Assembly (NCBI RefSeq): GCF_040939455.1
Contig: NC_134113.1
Span: 17,656,501-17,720,500 of the forward strand
From: Microcebus murinus
Lineage: Eukaryota > Chordata > Mammalia > Primates > Cheirogaleidae
Direction: 5' to 3'
Length of the DNA stretch: 64,000 nt
Under the pieces are notes generated by a model. The model had not been told where the DNA came from. It saw only the letters and a list, made by a program, of their open reading frames with translations, and made no database searches. Shown here one piece after another: positions 13,086-63,714 of the stretch. The position numbers and the translations under genes are program-made. The stretch's first letter is position 1; every line of letters begins with the position of its first letter.

Positions 13086-13511
13086 TATGCCCTTCTGGGG
13101 GATTCCTGAAAATGTAAAAGCTAGACAGCATGGGGGTTGATATCTCAGCTCAAGGAAACCTTCTTGTATGACTCTTCTTCCCGTTAGTGCCATCTGCTCT
13201 GCTCACCCAGAAGGCTGACAGGGCTCTTTTAGAAAAATATTTTTAAAACCCTGAAGACAAAATATTAGCTTTTGGGACCCTTAATAAGGTTTTTTCAGCC
13301 AAAGGAATCACTTTTGAGGAGGTGGGCTACATTTATTTTATTTCCAAAAGTTTAGATTTGGAGCAGTAAAGAATGATCACACACTTCACGGATATATCAG
13401 ACTTTCAAAGAAGGCACAGTCCTTAACACTTGTGGATGACTTTTGAGTTGATTGTTGTTGTTTTTTTAAGTTGATTATTTTTTAAACAAAATTTTATTCT
13501 TTAATCCACAG

Positions 13512-13539
13512 GTCACAGTTCTTATCCACGTGAACACAC

Positions 13540-13558
<19 letters not shown>
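13512..13558 (+). CDS. GLT8D2: GLT8D2 coding exon 1 (initiator exon, with 28 nt of 5' UTR)
   Basis: The acceptor TTTAATCCACAG ends at 13511 and the donor GTAAGG starts at 13559. ATG is at 13540 and the exon encodes MALLRK plus the first base of the next codon. The start context has G at +4 but C at -3, so it is only moderate. Because the exon has a good acceptor in front, at least one non-coding 5' exon must lie upstream, and I could not locate it. Confidence 0.9.
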
Positions 13559-34000
<20,442 letters not shown>

Positions 34001-34280
34001 TATAATTCAACATTTAAAATATTCCTTGTGTAAAAATGTGGAATGATCCCTTTGTAGCCTACTATACATTGTTCTTTATGAACAGTACCTTTGAAATCTA
34101 TGATCTACAATTTTCAAAACAAAACTACTGTGTGCAAATTGTCCTTTGGCCCATATAGGCACTGAATTCTTCAAGTACAAGTGGTAATTATGGAAATCAA
34201 GGTTATGTGACTAAAAAACACTGTTGGAAAAACTTAAACCCATCTAGTTTATCAGCAATTTGCTTAATACTGAATGACAA

Positions 34281-34610
<330 letters not shown>

Positions 34611-34742
34611 CTGAATGACAATTATATACACAAATTTTAAAACTTTCTAAATGTATTAATATTCTTCACACACAGATATTTTTTAACGGTTGCCAATCTT
34701 GTCTTGTGTAGAACTATTACATTTAAAATATGGATGTCTGAA

Positions 34743-34748
34743 AATAAA
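34743..34748 (+). terminator. GLT8D2: Probable GLT8D2 poly(A) signal AATAAA
   Basis: This is a canonical hexamer about 740 bases after the stop and just before the opposite-strand TDG signal. Earlier AT-rich variants could also be used. Confidence 0.55.
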
Positions 34749-34884
34749 AATTCATAGATTTTTATAATTTTCATCATTTATATTATTCTAGCCGTTAAAT
34801 ATAATAGAAGGTTAACTATTCTCAGGTTTAAAGGAGGAAAGAGTACCAGTAAGTCTTGCTATAGAAAACACTTAAAACTTAAGG

Positions 34885-36702
34885 ATAACCATTCTTATTA
34901 TTTTTTATTGTAAAAACTATCAGACTTTCAAATGAACTTTAAAACCTTTCAATATTATTTAATGAAAAAGTCTCATACTGTCATGTACAGGAGATACCAA
35001 CATTTACTACTCGTCTGTCATGTTTAATGAAAAACACCATTATTGTATGCTTGGAAAATTCTCAAACTCATTCTCTAGTGAGTGTCTGCCATAATTTAAA
35101 GGGTATTTTCTCCACTCAAATAATAAAAATCTATGTAAAGCTACCATAGTTATATACCAAAGCAATACCTAATTACATGCTTTACACAGTCCCATGAAAA
35201 AATAATTCAATTGCTCCTAATCCCTGATGCAAGGCACTTCAAAGCACCTGCACAAAAGGTCCATGTAAACAGCAATACAGTACATCATTTAAATAACATA
35301 AATGACTTTTACACAGCTTGACCTAGACCTCAGGAAAAATAAAATCCATCATAGTTACAGCTAAAAAGCATGTTAAGATTCACAACAATTTTTTTCTCTT
35401 ATTATTAAGAGAAGAACAAGCCATATAACCTCCTGGGGAATAAAAACCTCATAAATATTTTATATTGAAAAAACAGCATGCTCCCTGGGTATGTATGAAA
35501 TCTGAATATTCAAGAGTGATTAGGAATAAATGCAAGTGGCATTTCTGAATACTCAGCTTTAATACCCATCAGACCTAGTAGTCTGGATTACCGTAGCACC
35601 ATGGAAAATGCATTAGAAAATCACAAAGGTACATAATTCAAACCAATCTTTCCATGAGTTTCACTTAGTCCACCGTAACAAACAGTACATAGAAAAAAAT
35701 TTTTAAATTATTGGCTTATTAGATTTACCTAGCAAGAAAAATTCTGTATTATCTATTTTAGTACATCTCACATACATAAAGCACCAGTTTAAATAAGATT
35801 ATCCAACACCTCTAGCATCTTGTTGCTCAGCCTGAAAGTTCATTTCTTATCACTTTCCATGTTACTTCCTTAAAGCCAAGGAAGATAAGATTAGAATGGT
35901 AATAAATACTGACAGAGAAATTCAGTTCCTTCCCTATCAAATTTATGTGTCTCAAGTAAAAGAGATGAGTACGAAATGTAAAAGGCTATGCATTCTCTGG
36001 AACCTACCATCCCAGAATAGTTAGCGCCTTTGCGAGGATTAACACACAGGAGTGAGGAGGCCAAAGCCAGGGCTCAATGCTCTGCTAGGTAAGGTCAGGT
36101 TAGCTTCGCTACTGCAAGGCTATACTCTACATTTCTACTACTAAGCAACTCTCACAAACACTCACCAACGGCAAAGCAAAGAGGTCAGAGTGTGCACATA
36201 ACTCGAGGAGCTCTGAGTTTACCCTTGGTTACCACTAAAAAGTAACAAATGAGACTCCACTGAGAGTTAACTTCATATATGGAAATCAGCACCTTTGCCT
36301 CTTTACCTGTGGTAACTGTTATTAGTACGCACACCCTTCTTGGCATAAAAAGGATAACAGTGTATCTGGGTGTATGCACAGTTAAGACTCAACTATAAAT
36401 ATTCAGACTATTTTAAAATTACAGAACAAAAGTGACTCCCAAAAGAAATTATGAATTTCTTCATAAATGAAATATAGTATATAAAAAGCTGGAATGATAC
36501 AAAAACTCATATACAAAAACCCTATTTTTTTCTTCCAAGCTACTTAGGTTCAGAGTTCATACTACCACACAACTGTTCTGTACTATAATTACACCATTAG
36601 AGTAAAATACTAATAAAGTACTTCAGTTAGCAAACTGAGGTTCTACTTCTTGACAACTGCATTAAAACTGCAGCATTGAAGCAGAGCTGAGCAATGCCAT
36701 TC
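34885..36702 (-). other. TDG: TDG 3' UTR (probable extent)
   Basis: About 1.8 kb follow the TDG stop on the - strand, AT-rich and free of Alu or L1 insertions, unlike almost every other stretch of this length here. The far end is placed after an AATAAA (complement of 34904-34909). Human TDG also has a long 3' UTR by my recollection. Confidence 0.65.
34904..34909 (-). terminator. TDG: Probable TDG poly(A) signal AATAAA
   Basis: It reads TTTATT on the + strand. It faces the GLT8D2 signal at 34743 on the other strand. An ATTAAA variant about 50 bases nearer the gene is an alternative. Confidence 0.55.
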
Positions 36703-53981
<17,279 letters not shown>

Positions 53982-54225
53982 TCCCCGAGGCCGCTCGCGC
54001 GGGCGGCTCCTCCTGCCAGGCAAACGGGCGACCGGTCTCTGTAGTTCGGCGGCGTACACACGGCGATACGACAGTACCACAGACTTGGACTCGATTGCTG
54101 GCAGAACCCGGACAGCGGCTAGCCTCAAGCTCCTCCCCCAGGCCTCTCCCGCACGCCCCTCAAAGGGCCCCGTTTATGCGCGGCACTTCCGCCTTCCAGG
54201 AGCCAAATCTCACGCTTAGTGAGCG

Positions 54226-54237
54226 TCACGTGACTCA
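54226..54237. promoter_or_regulatory. Overlapping E-box and AP-1 sites
   Basis: TCACGTGA (a USF/TFE3-type palindrome) runs into TGACTCA, sharing the bases TGA. It sits about 245 bases upstream of the TDG ATG. Binding is inferred from motif only. Confidence 0.6.
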
Positions 54238-54337
54238 GGACAGCCCAACCGCGCTCGCGGCCTTCTTGTTGGGCGTCCCCGCTCCGCCGCTTGGCCTTTC
54301 GGGAAGGGTGGAGGACAAAAAGGCTGGGGCGCTCGGC

Positions 54338-54345
54338 TGACGTCA
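54338..54345. promoter_or_regulatory. Perfect CRE TGACGTCA
   Basis: This full 8-base palindromic CREB/ATF site lies at the distal edge of the TDG CpG island, about 360 bases upstream of the ATG. Confidence 0.65.
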
Positions 54346-54369
54346 ACTTTTGTCCGCCCTGAATTTTCA

Positions 54370-55180
54370 GGGGTGCGTGGGCGAAGGGGTCATGTTCTTT
54401 AGGGGCGCTGTGTAGATGTGGTGTTTGTACTTCTCAGCATTATCCAGTCCTTATCCCCTCAAATTTTATCCCGATTTAAAACGGCGTGTTGCATTAATTA
54501 TTAGGTAATGTGATAGGGAAAGAGATTTTGGAATCGGAAAACGTGGGGATCAAGGCCACTGTACCACTTTGGGCCTCAGTTTCCTAATCTGTGAAATGAG
54601 GGTGAATGTAAAACTACTTGTAAAATGTAACTCTTTACACAAACCATTCTTTGCTTTACTTTGGATATATGAAAATACTAATGTTTGAAGTCTACCATAC
54701 TAGATACCATATCAAGCATCACCTCCGTATAAGCTTACAGACTAATCCTTCCTATTTCTCTATGGTTCTTTCCCTGGTTTTAGTTTCATTAGTTTTCAAT
54801 TTCTGTCATTGGTGTTGGAACAAGGACGTCATTAAATAACTCAATGGAGATAGGCTTTTCTGTTTCTCTGCTTTGCATAATGAAAGACATGGCTGTTGTA
54901 TTCATGAGCTTTCTCGAGTTTGTAACATAACTCCAAACCTTCAATGGCTTACAGCAAAGGTTTATTTCTCAGTAACCTGCCATGTGTGAGCTGGGAGATG
55001 GCTGTGGCTCTGTGTTCCATGTGTTATCTTCATTCTAGGATCCAGAAAAAGACTTTTCATAAGTAAGTATAGAAAGGTTAATTTGTATGGTATCAGTTGC
55101 TTAAAGTTTAGGTAAAAAAATTTTTTTGACAGAGAACGAAAACTTTTGATATTTTAAAACATTACAAAACTTTTATGAAT
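54370..55180. other. Intergenic flank of TDG
   Basis: A MIR fragment is visible at 54,530-54,620 (CCTCAGTTTCCTAATCTGTG). No gene seen. Confidence 0.45.
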
Positions 55181-55184
55181 ACCC

Positions 55185-55250
55185 TGTCCATTCGTAGGTA
55201 GCACTCAGAAACTGGCACATGGTAAGTATTTAGTGAATGTTTGTTGAATG
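55185..55250 (+). mobile_element. L2 LINE 3' end fragment
   Basis: CACATGGTAAGTATTTAGTG then TGTTTGTTGAATGAATGAA. Confidence 0.6.
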
Positions 55251-55254
55251 AATG

Positions 55255-55920
55255 AACAAAAACCTATCCTCGCTGTCTGATTTTGCTAATGACTCAGGAC
55301 AGAAAAGTTTTAAAGTGGGTGGCTTGCCTCAGTTATTTCAGAGAGAGAATTCTGGTAACTGTAAGTGTGAAGAGCTGCAAACTTTCTTCAGGACTTTTTC
55401 ACTTGGGGAATTATCCTTGGGCAGCAAGGATTTCTCTCACTGTGGGGCCATGCTTCTGGTCCTGCCAGCTCCATTCATAACCTCAGGAGAGGACGCTCCT
55501 CTGCTCAGTTCTGCATTGAAAAAGGAAGTTTATGGGAGGAGTTGTTGGGGAGCACTACATTGAACCTGAAAGTGGTGAAGCAAATGCAGCAAAGTGACTT
55601 CATTAGTGTCTTTCTCACCACCTTGAATCTGAGTCTGGAAGACAAACTTGTTCTGCTTGTGAGCTTGGCCCTCCAGAGCTTTGAGGCCTGGGAGAAGTAA
55701 GGCTTTCCTGTTTTTTGCCAAATGTGCTTCTACTTCAGAAAGACTTTGTGTGATAGGACAAATGATAAGATAATAACAAAGAAAGGCTGAGTCACTTCAC
55801 CTTGTATCCCTTTCTCTTCCTCTTAATGCCTCCTTTCCTTTCAGAAACCTAGTGAGCTTGCTTCCTTCTTAGCTAATGTTATACATACAGAAAAATAATA
55901 ATGATGATAAATTATGGTGG
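55255..55920. other. Intergenic, no gene recognised
   Basis: A 103-codon frame on the + strand lacks domains and splice context. Confidence 0.4.
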
Positions 55921-55924
55921 TAAT

Positions 55925-56030
55925 TATAGCATCCAACATTTACTGTTTGATATGTGCTATGGACTGCTGTAAGTACTTTGCATGTATTAATCCATTTAAT
56001 CCTCATGCTAACCCTATCAGCCAATGTTGT
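55925..56030 (-). mobile_element. MIR fragment
   Basis: CATGTATTAATCCATTTAAT and the text before it are MIR core in antisense. Confidence 0.6.
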
Positions 56031-56031
56031 T

Positions 56032-56390
56032 GTGTCTTAGTCTGTTTGGGCTGCTATAACAAAATATCATAAACTGAGTGGCTTAGAAACAACAGAAATT
56101 TATTTCTCACAGTTCTGGAGGCTGGGATGTTCAAGATCAAGGTGCCTGCAGATTCAGTGTTTGGTGAGGGCCTGCTTTCTGGTTCATAGATGGTAACTTC
56201 TAGCCATGTCCTCACATGGTAGAAGGCAAGAGACAGCTCTCTGGAGCCTTGTATAAGGACTAATCCCATTCATAAGGGCTTTGCCCTCTTTACCTAACTA
56301 CCTTCCAAAGGTTGCACCCAATACCATCACATTGGTGATTAGATTTCAACATATGAATTTTGGGAGGACATAAACATTCAGTCCATTGCA
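56032..56390 (-). mobile_element. MLT1-type MaLR LTR, antisense
   Basis: TAGTCTGTTTGGGCTGCTAT, CACAGTTCTGGAGGCTGGGA and CAACATATGAATTTTGGGAG in reverse LTR order. Another old repeat-like stretch follows to about 56,650. Confidence 0.7.
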
Positions 56391-56883
56391 TGTAGCTCAA
56401 GTCTGAAGGCCATCTGCTGGAGAATTCTCTCTTGCTTCAGGGAAGTCAGTCTTTTGTTTTATTCATGCCTTCAGCTGATTGTATGAGGCTCACCCATATG
56501 ATGGAGGTCAGTCAGCTTTACTCAGAGTTTATCCATTTAAGGTGTTAAATCTCACCCCAAAACACCCTCACAGAAACACCTAGAATAATGTTTGACTACA
56601 CATCTGCACACCATGGCCTAGACAAGTTGACAGCAATATCTATCATGAACATAGAGGTAAAGAATCTTGAATAAAATTTAGCAAATTGAATCCAACAGTA
56701 TATAAAGAGGACCATGATCAAATGGAGTTTATCTGAGTAATATAAGATTGGTTTAACATTTGAAAATCAATCAATATAATTCATTGTATTAACACTTTTT
56801 TTTAAAGAAAAGTGTATGATCATCTTGATAGATGCAGATTAAGCATTTAAATAAATAACATTCACTTCTAATAAAAACTTTCA

Positions 56884-57220
56884 GGCTGGGTGTGGTGGCT
56901 CACTCCTCTAATCCTAGCAATGTGGGAGGCTGAAGCGGGAGGGTTGCTTGAGCTCAGGAGTTCGAGACCAGCCTGAGCAACAGCGAGACCCTCTTTCTAC
57001 TAAAAAATAGAAAGTAGCCAAACAACTAAAAATAGAAAAAATTAGCTGGGCATGGTGGCGCATGCCTGTAGTCCCAGCTACTCAGGAGGCCAGGCAGGAG
57101 GATTGCTTTAACCCAGGAGTTAGAGGTTGTTGTGAGCTAGGCTGATGCCACAGCACTCTAGCCCAGGCAGGAGAGTGAGACTCTGTCTCAAACAAAACAA
57201 AACAAAACAAAACAAAAACA
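56884..57220 (+). mobile_element. Alu inserted in L1
   Basis: Dimer starting GGCTGGGTGTGGTGG, CAAAA-type tail. Confidence 0.95.
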
Positions 57221-57538
57221 TTTCAGCAATCTAGGAACAGAAGGGAGCTTCCTTGGAAACTTCCTCAAGATTGATAAACGATATCTATAAAAAAATACTG
57301 TCTTTATTCATAGCTTACATGCTGGTTTATGTAGAAAATCCTATGGAGCCTACAAAAAAGCTACAACTAATAGCTGAGATTAGCAAGGTTGCAAGATAAA
57401 ACCTTAATATAGGAAGATTAATTGTAGTCTCAATACTAATAGGAAACAATTAGAAAAAATACCATTCACAATAGCTTCAAAAAATATGAAACACCTAGGC
57501 ATAAAGCTAACAAAATATGTACAAAGCTTGTATCCTAT

Positions 57539-57858
<320 letters not shown>

Positions 57859-58434
57859 GCCTGTATCCTAAAAATGGTAAAACATTGCTGAGGGAAATTA
57901 AGGATGAAATAAGTGGGGAGATACACTATGTTCATGGATCAGAAGGCCAACATTGTGAAAATGTCTATAAAGATTTCAATATGACAGCAAGTAAGCTTTT
58001 TTGAGTAGAAATTGACAAGATGATTCTAAAATTCATACGGAAATGCAAGGATCTAGAATAGCCAAAACAACTCTTAGAACAAAATTGGAGAGATAACCCT
58101 GTATGATTCAAGAGTTACAGTGATCAAGACAGTATGGTATTGGTATTAGAGAGATAAATATGTCAGTGAAACAGACTAGAGTCCAGAAATAGACACACAC
58201 ATACATGGACAACTGATCATCTGATTTTCAACAAAGCTGCAAAGGTAAATTCAGAGATCCATATGCAAAAAACAAAAAAACTGTACCCATACCCCACACC
58301 ATATTAAAAAGTTAAAATGGATCATAGACTTAAATGTAAAGGCTAAAACTATAAAATGTCTTGAAGAAAATACAGAAGAAAAATATTTATGACCCTGAGT
58401 TATATTTCTTAAATAAATACAAAAGACATCAATA

Positions 58435-58837
<403 letters not shown>

Positions 58838-58863
58838 TTACAGAAAAGAAAAGGCAAGCTATA

Positions 58864-59200
58864 GGCTGGGCGCGGTGGCTCAGGCCTGTAATCTTAGCAC
58901 TCTGGGAGGCCAAGGCGGGGCGGATCACTCAAGGTCAGGAGTTTAAAATCAGCCTGAGCAAGAGCTAGACCCCGTCTCTACTATAAATAGAAAGAAATTA
59001 ATTGGCCAACTAATATATATATAGAAAAAATCAGCCGGGCATGGTGGCGCATGCCTGTAGTCCCAGCTACTCGGGAGGCTGAGGCAGGAGGATTGCTTGA
59101 GCCCAGGAATTTGAGGTTGCTGTGAGCTAGGCTATGATGCCATGGCACTCACCCTAGCCTGGGCAACAAAGCAAGACTCTGTCTCAGAAAAAAAAAAAAG
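58864..59200 (+). mobile_element. Alu inserted in L1
   Basis: Dimer starting GGCTGGGCGCGGTGG. Perfect long target duplication AAGAAAAGGCAAGCTATA on both sides. Confidence 0.96.
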
Positions 59201-59590
59201 AAAAAGAAAAGGCAAGCTATAGACTGGGGGAAAATATTTGTAGATCGATCATATCATATCTGATAAAGGACTTGTGTCCAGAATGTATAAAGAATACTCA
59301 AAACTCATAAGAAAACAACTCAATTTTAAAAATTGGCAAAAGATTTGAACACATACTTCACGAAAAAAAATAGAAGCACGTGAAAATACAGTCATGCCTC
59401 AATTAACGATAGGGATACATTCTGAGAAATGTATCATCAGTTGATTTCATCATTGTACAAACAGCATAGAGTGTACTTACACAAACATAGATGGTAGAGC
59501 CCACTACACACCTAGGGTATATAGTATAGCCTATTGCTCCTAGGCTATAAACATGTACAGCATCTTACTGTACTGAACACTGTGGGCAAT

Positions 59591-59924
<334 letters not shown>

Positions 59925-60493
59925 ACACTGTGGGCAATTTTAATAACAATGTCAAGTATTTATATATCTAAACATAGAAATGTACAGTAATGCTATTAAA
60001 TAAAAATATGTATAGGGCATTTACCATGAATGGAGATTACAGGGCTGGAAGTTGCTCTGGGTGGGTGTGAGAGATCGGTGAGTGAATGTGAAGGCCTAGG
60101 ACATTATTGTACACTACTGTAGACTCTCTATATAAGCACCATACACTTAGGATACACTAAATTTATAAATATTTTTCTTCAATAATACATTAATCTCAGC
60201 TTACTGTAACTTTTTAACTTTATAAGCTTTAAAATTTTTTTTTAACTTTTTGACTCTTGTAGTAACACAGCTTAAAACACAAACATCATACAGCTGTACA
60301 AAAATATTTTCTTTCTTCATATCCTTATTCTACAAGCTTTTTTCTATTTCTAACATTTTTTATTTATTTTTACTTTTTAAACTTTTTTGTTAAAAACTAA
60401 GGCACAAACACACACATTAGCCTAGGCGTCCACAAAGTGAAGATCATCAATATCACTGTCTTCCACCTCCATACCTTGTCCCACTGAAAGGTC

Positions 60494-60824
<331 letters not shown>

Positions 60825-61191
60825 CCACTGGAAGATTTTCAGGGGCAATAACAGACATGTCATCTACAATAACAAAGCCTTCTGGAATACCTTCAGATGG
60901 ACCTGCCTGAGGCTGTTTTACAGTTAACTTTTTTTTAGTATGTGGAAAGAGTACACTGAAAAAATAACAAGAATAGTAAATACATAAACTAGTAGCATAG
61001 TCATTTATTATCATTATCAAGTATTATGTACTATACATAATTATATGTGCTATACTTTTATAGTACTGGCAGCACAGTAGGTTTGTTTATACCAGCATCA
61101 CCACAAACACATGAGTAGATGTTACAACACCACTTGGTAATAGGAATTTTTCAGATTCATTATAATCTTATGGGGCAAATAGCATGTATTA

Positions 61192-61382
61192 CAGGGGTTC
61201 TCAAACTTTTTAAACAAGGGGCCAGTTCACTGTCCCTCAGACCGTTGGAGGGCCGGACTATAGTTTAAAAAAAACTATGAATAAATTCCTATGCACACTG
61301 CACATATCTTATTTTGAAGTAAAAAAACAAACAGGCAAAAACACTTGCGTGTGGCCCGCAGGCCGTAGTTTGAGGATGCCTG
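61192..61382 (+). mobile_element. Short nonautonomous hAT element (191 bp)
   Basis: Inverted ends CAGGGGTTCTCAAACT and (complement of the right end) CAGGCATCCTCAAACT match at 12 of 16 positions. Flanks ATGTATTA / ATGTATTT form an 8-base target duplication with one difference. Internal text GGAGGGCCGGACTATAGTTT. It is inserted in the 3' part of the Tigger element. Confidence 0.88.
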
Positions 61383-61465
61383 ATGTATTTGGTCCACCAT
61401 TGATTGAAATGTTGTTATGTAACATGTGACTTTATAAGTACATGAATGTCTATGATCCATTTTGA

Positions 61466-61808
61466 TTTTTTTTTTTTTTTTTTTTTTTTTTTGAGACAGA
61501 GTCTCACTTTGTTGTCCAGGCTAGAGTGAGTGCCGTGGCGTCAGCCTAGCTCACAGCAACCTCAAACTCCTGGGCTTGAGTGATCCTTCTGCCTCAGCCT
61601 CCCGAGTAGCTGGGACTACAGGCATGCGCCACCATGCCCGGCTAATTTTATATATATATATCAGTTGGCCAATTAATTTCTTTCTATTTATAGTAGAGAC
61701 GGGGTCTCGCTCTTGCTCAGGCTGGTTTTGAACTCCTGACCTTGAGCAATCCGCCCGCCTCGGCCTCCCAAGAGCTAGGATTACAGGCGTGAGCCACAGC
61801 GCCCGGCC
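61466..61808 (-). mobile_element. Alu, lemur young subfamily
   Basis: Long poly-T head, marks CAAGAGCTAGGATT and GAGCCACAGCGC, target duplication CCATTTTGATTTTT. Confidence 0.95.
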
Positions 61809-62236
61809 CCATTTTGATTTTTTAATAACGGTGTGAGGTATGTATTCAAGTTTTTGTTGTTGTTGCTTGTTTTGTTTTTGCTCATGAATACCTGAATTAT
61901 TAGTTATGAGGGAAACGTAAATTCAATTCATAATGAGAAACCATTACCTACATACTAGAATGGCTAAAATTAAAAAGACTAACCAGAGCGAATGTTGGAG
62001 AGATTGTGAAGGAAGTGGAACTCTCATACACTGCTGGTGGGAATGTAAAATTGTACAACTACTCTGGAAAACAGTTTGGCAATTTCTTAAAAAGTTAAAT
62101 GTCCACCTACCATATGTTCCAGTCACTCTTCTAGATATGTACCTCACAAATGGAAGCATATGTTCCCAGAAAGACTTGCATATCAGCCTTTCTGCTATAC
62201 TTTACCGTTCATAGCAGCTTTATTTCTATTAGTCCA

Positions 62237-62776
62237 TGTCGACCTAAAATAATCAAAAGGGTCAGAATCTAATTTAAAGAGAATATATTCAGGCACAAAG
62301 TGTGAGGAAGGACCACCCAGAAAAACCAACTCCAAAGGAATGGCGTCAGAACTCTGAAGTAGCGAAGTTAAGATTTCATTTATATAAGGAGAGACAGAGG
62401 AGTTTTAGCAGGATTACAATATTATTCATACAGGGTTGGCACATAGTTACAGCAATCTGATTGGTTATAGGATGTTTCTTTTAGGGAAAGGTACATTTAA
62501 TGTTTTGTTTGTTTTTTACAGATGGTATAATAATGATGGTTTTTCTGTCTTCTGGTCTAAACAAAGCAGGATAACAAAGGGGAAATTAATCTATAACAAG
62601 GGTAATAAATTAAGAAGGCAGGAGGTTTTTGTCCCTGACATCGGGTTAATTCTCTCTAGTCATTGTATGGAACAAGAAAAATAAGAAAGTGAGTTTATCT
62701 ATAATCTGAGCACAGAAGTTGTACGCTCACAGTCATGCCTCTTTCAAGGGTTAAAGTATTTTTAGGGGTTCCAACA
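62237..62776 (-). mobile_element. Probable solo LTR of an endogenous retrovirus
   Basis: On the - strand the block starts TGTTGGAACCCC and ends GTCGACA, thus TG...CA. It holds a CCAAT-like AACCAATCAG and a TATATAA box in promoter order. L1 text continues on both sides, so it entered the L1. No clear 4-6 base target duplication is visible and no coding sequence is present. The family is not named. Confidence 0.6.
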
Positions 62777-63239
62777 GCTTTTAAATTTTATTTATTTTCA
62801 CACCAACAACTGGAAGCAATCAAAATGGATAAAGTACATGGATAAACCAGCTGCGATATAAACAGACCCAGCAATAAAAAGGAGTGAACAGCTGACACAT
62901 GCCGCAACGCAGTGAATCTCAAAATAACGTTGCTGTCTGGAATAAACCAGACAAAAAATAGTACATGCTGTATGATTCCACTTATATAACATTCTAGAAA
63001 ATGCAAACTAATCTATAATGACAGAAAGCGGATCAGTGATTACCCAGGGAATGAGGCAGTGTGGAAGGGAGTAAAAAGAAACACAAAGAAACTTTTGAGG
63101 GTGATGGATATGTTCATTATCTTAATCGTAATGGGCTCACATGTCAAAACCCATCAAATTGTATACTTTAAATACATTCAGTTTATTGTATGTCAAATAT
63201 ACCTACAAAAATTGTTTAAAAATGAGTATATTGTGACTG

Positions 63240-63710
63240 TTATACATACAACTGAATTCTTCAGAATTCAGTCATGCGCTTTTTACTTAAAAAAAAAATC
63301 AATCCATAATCAAAACAATGTAAAAATACCTGGATTAAATAATGTCAATTTCAGGTTTCCTTTTTCCCCCAGCAGCACAGATAACAAAAGGGCATAGGTG
63401 TTTGGGTGTGGTTCTATTTCAGTCATCAAAGACGCCAGGAACAAGGACAATGAGAGCTTTTAACTTCACTTTACAGAGACCGCACACGAAAGCACGCAAT
63501 TGGCTCGATGTGTGATTCTCCACCCCTATTAAAAGGCGATAAACACGTGCACTTTCCTTTGAGTGTGGGAAACAAGGAAAGATGGAATAATCCAAAGCCA
63601 AGCCTGAGACGCCACATCTGGCAGGGAAATTCAACTATAGGCTGACGCACCGGGAGCCCAGGGCTGGGAAGCGTAGGAACTATAGAGGGAAAAAAAAACA
63701 CTCAGGCTTT
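63240..63710. other. Intergenic flank of the second CpG island
   Basis: No gene seen. A CACGTG lies at 63544-63549. Confidence 0.4.
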
Positions 63711-63714
63711 CTCC

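Noticed and set aside
54220..54420. Possible divergent gene start sharing the TDG promoter
   Set aside because: No splice donor with a coding frame or known protein could be read rightward, and the next CpG island 9.8 kb away fits the neighbouring gene better.
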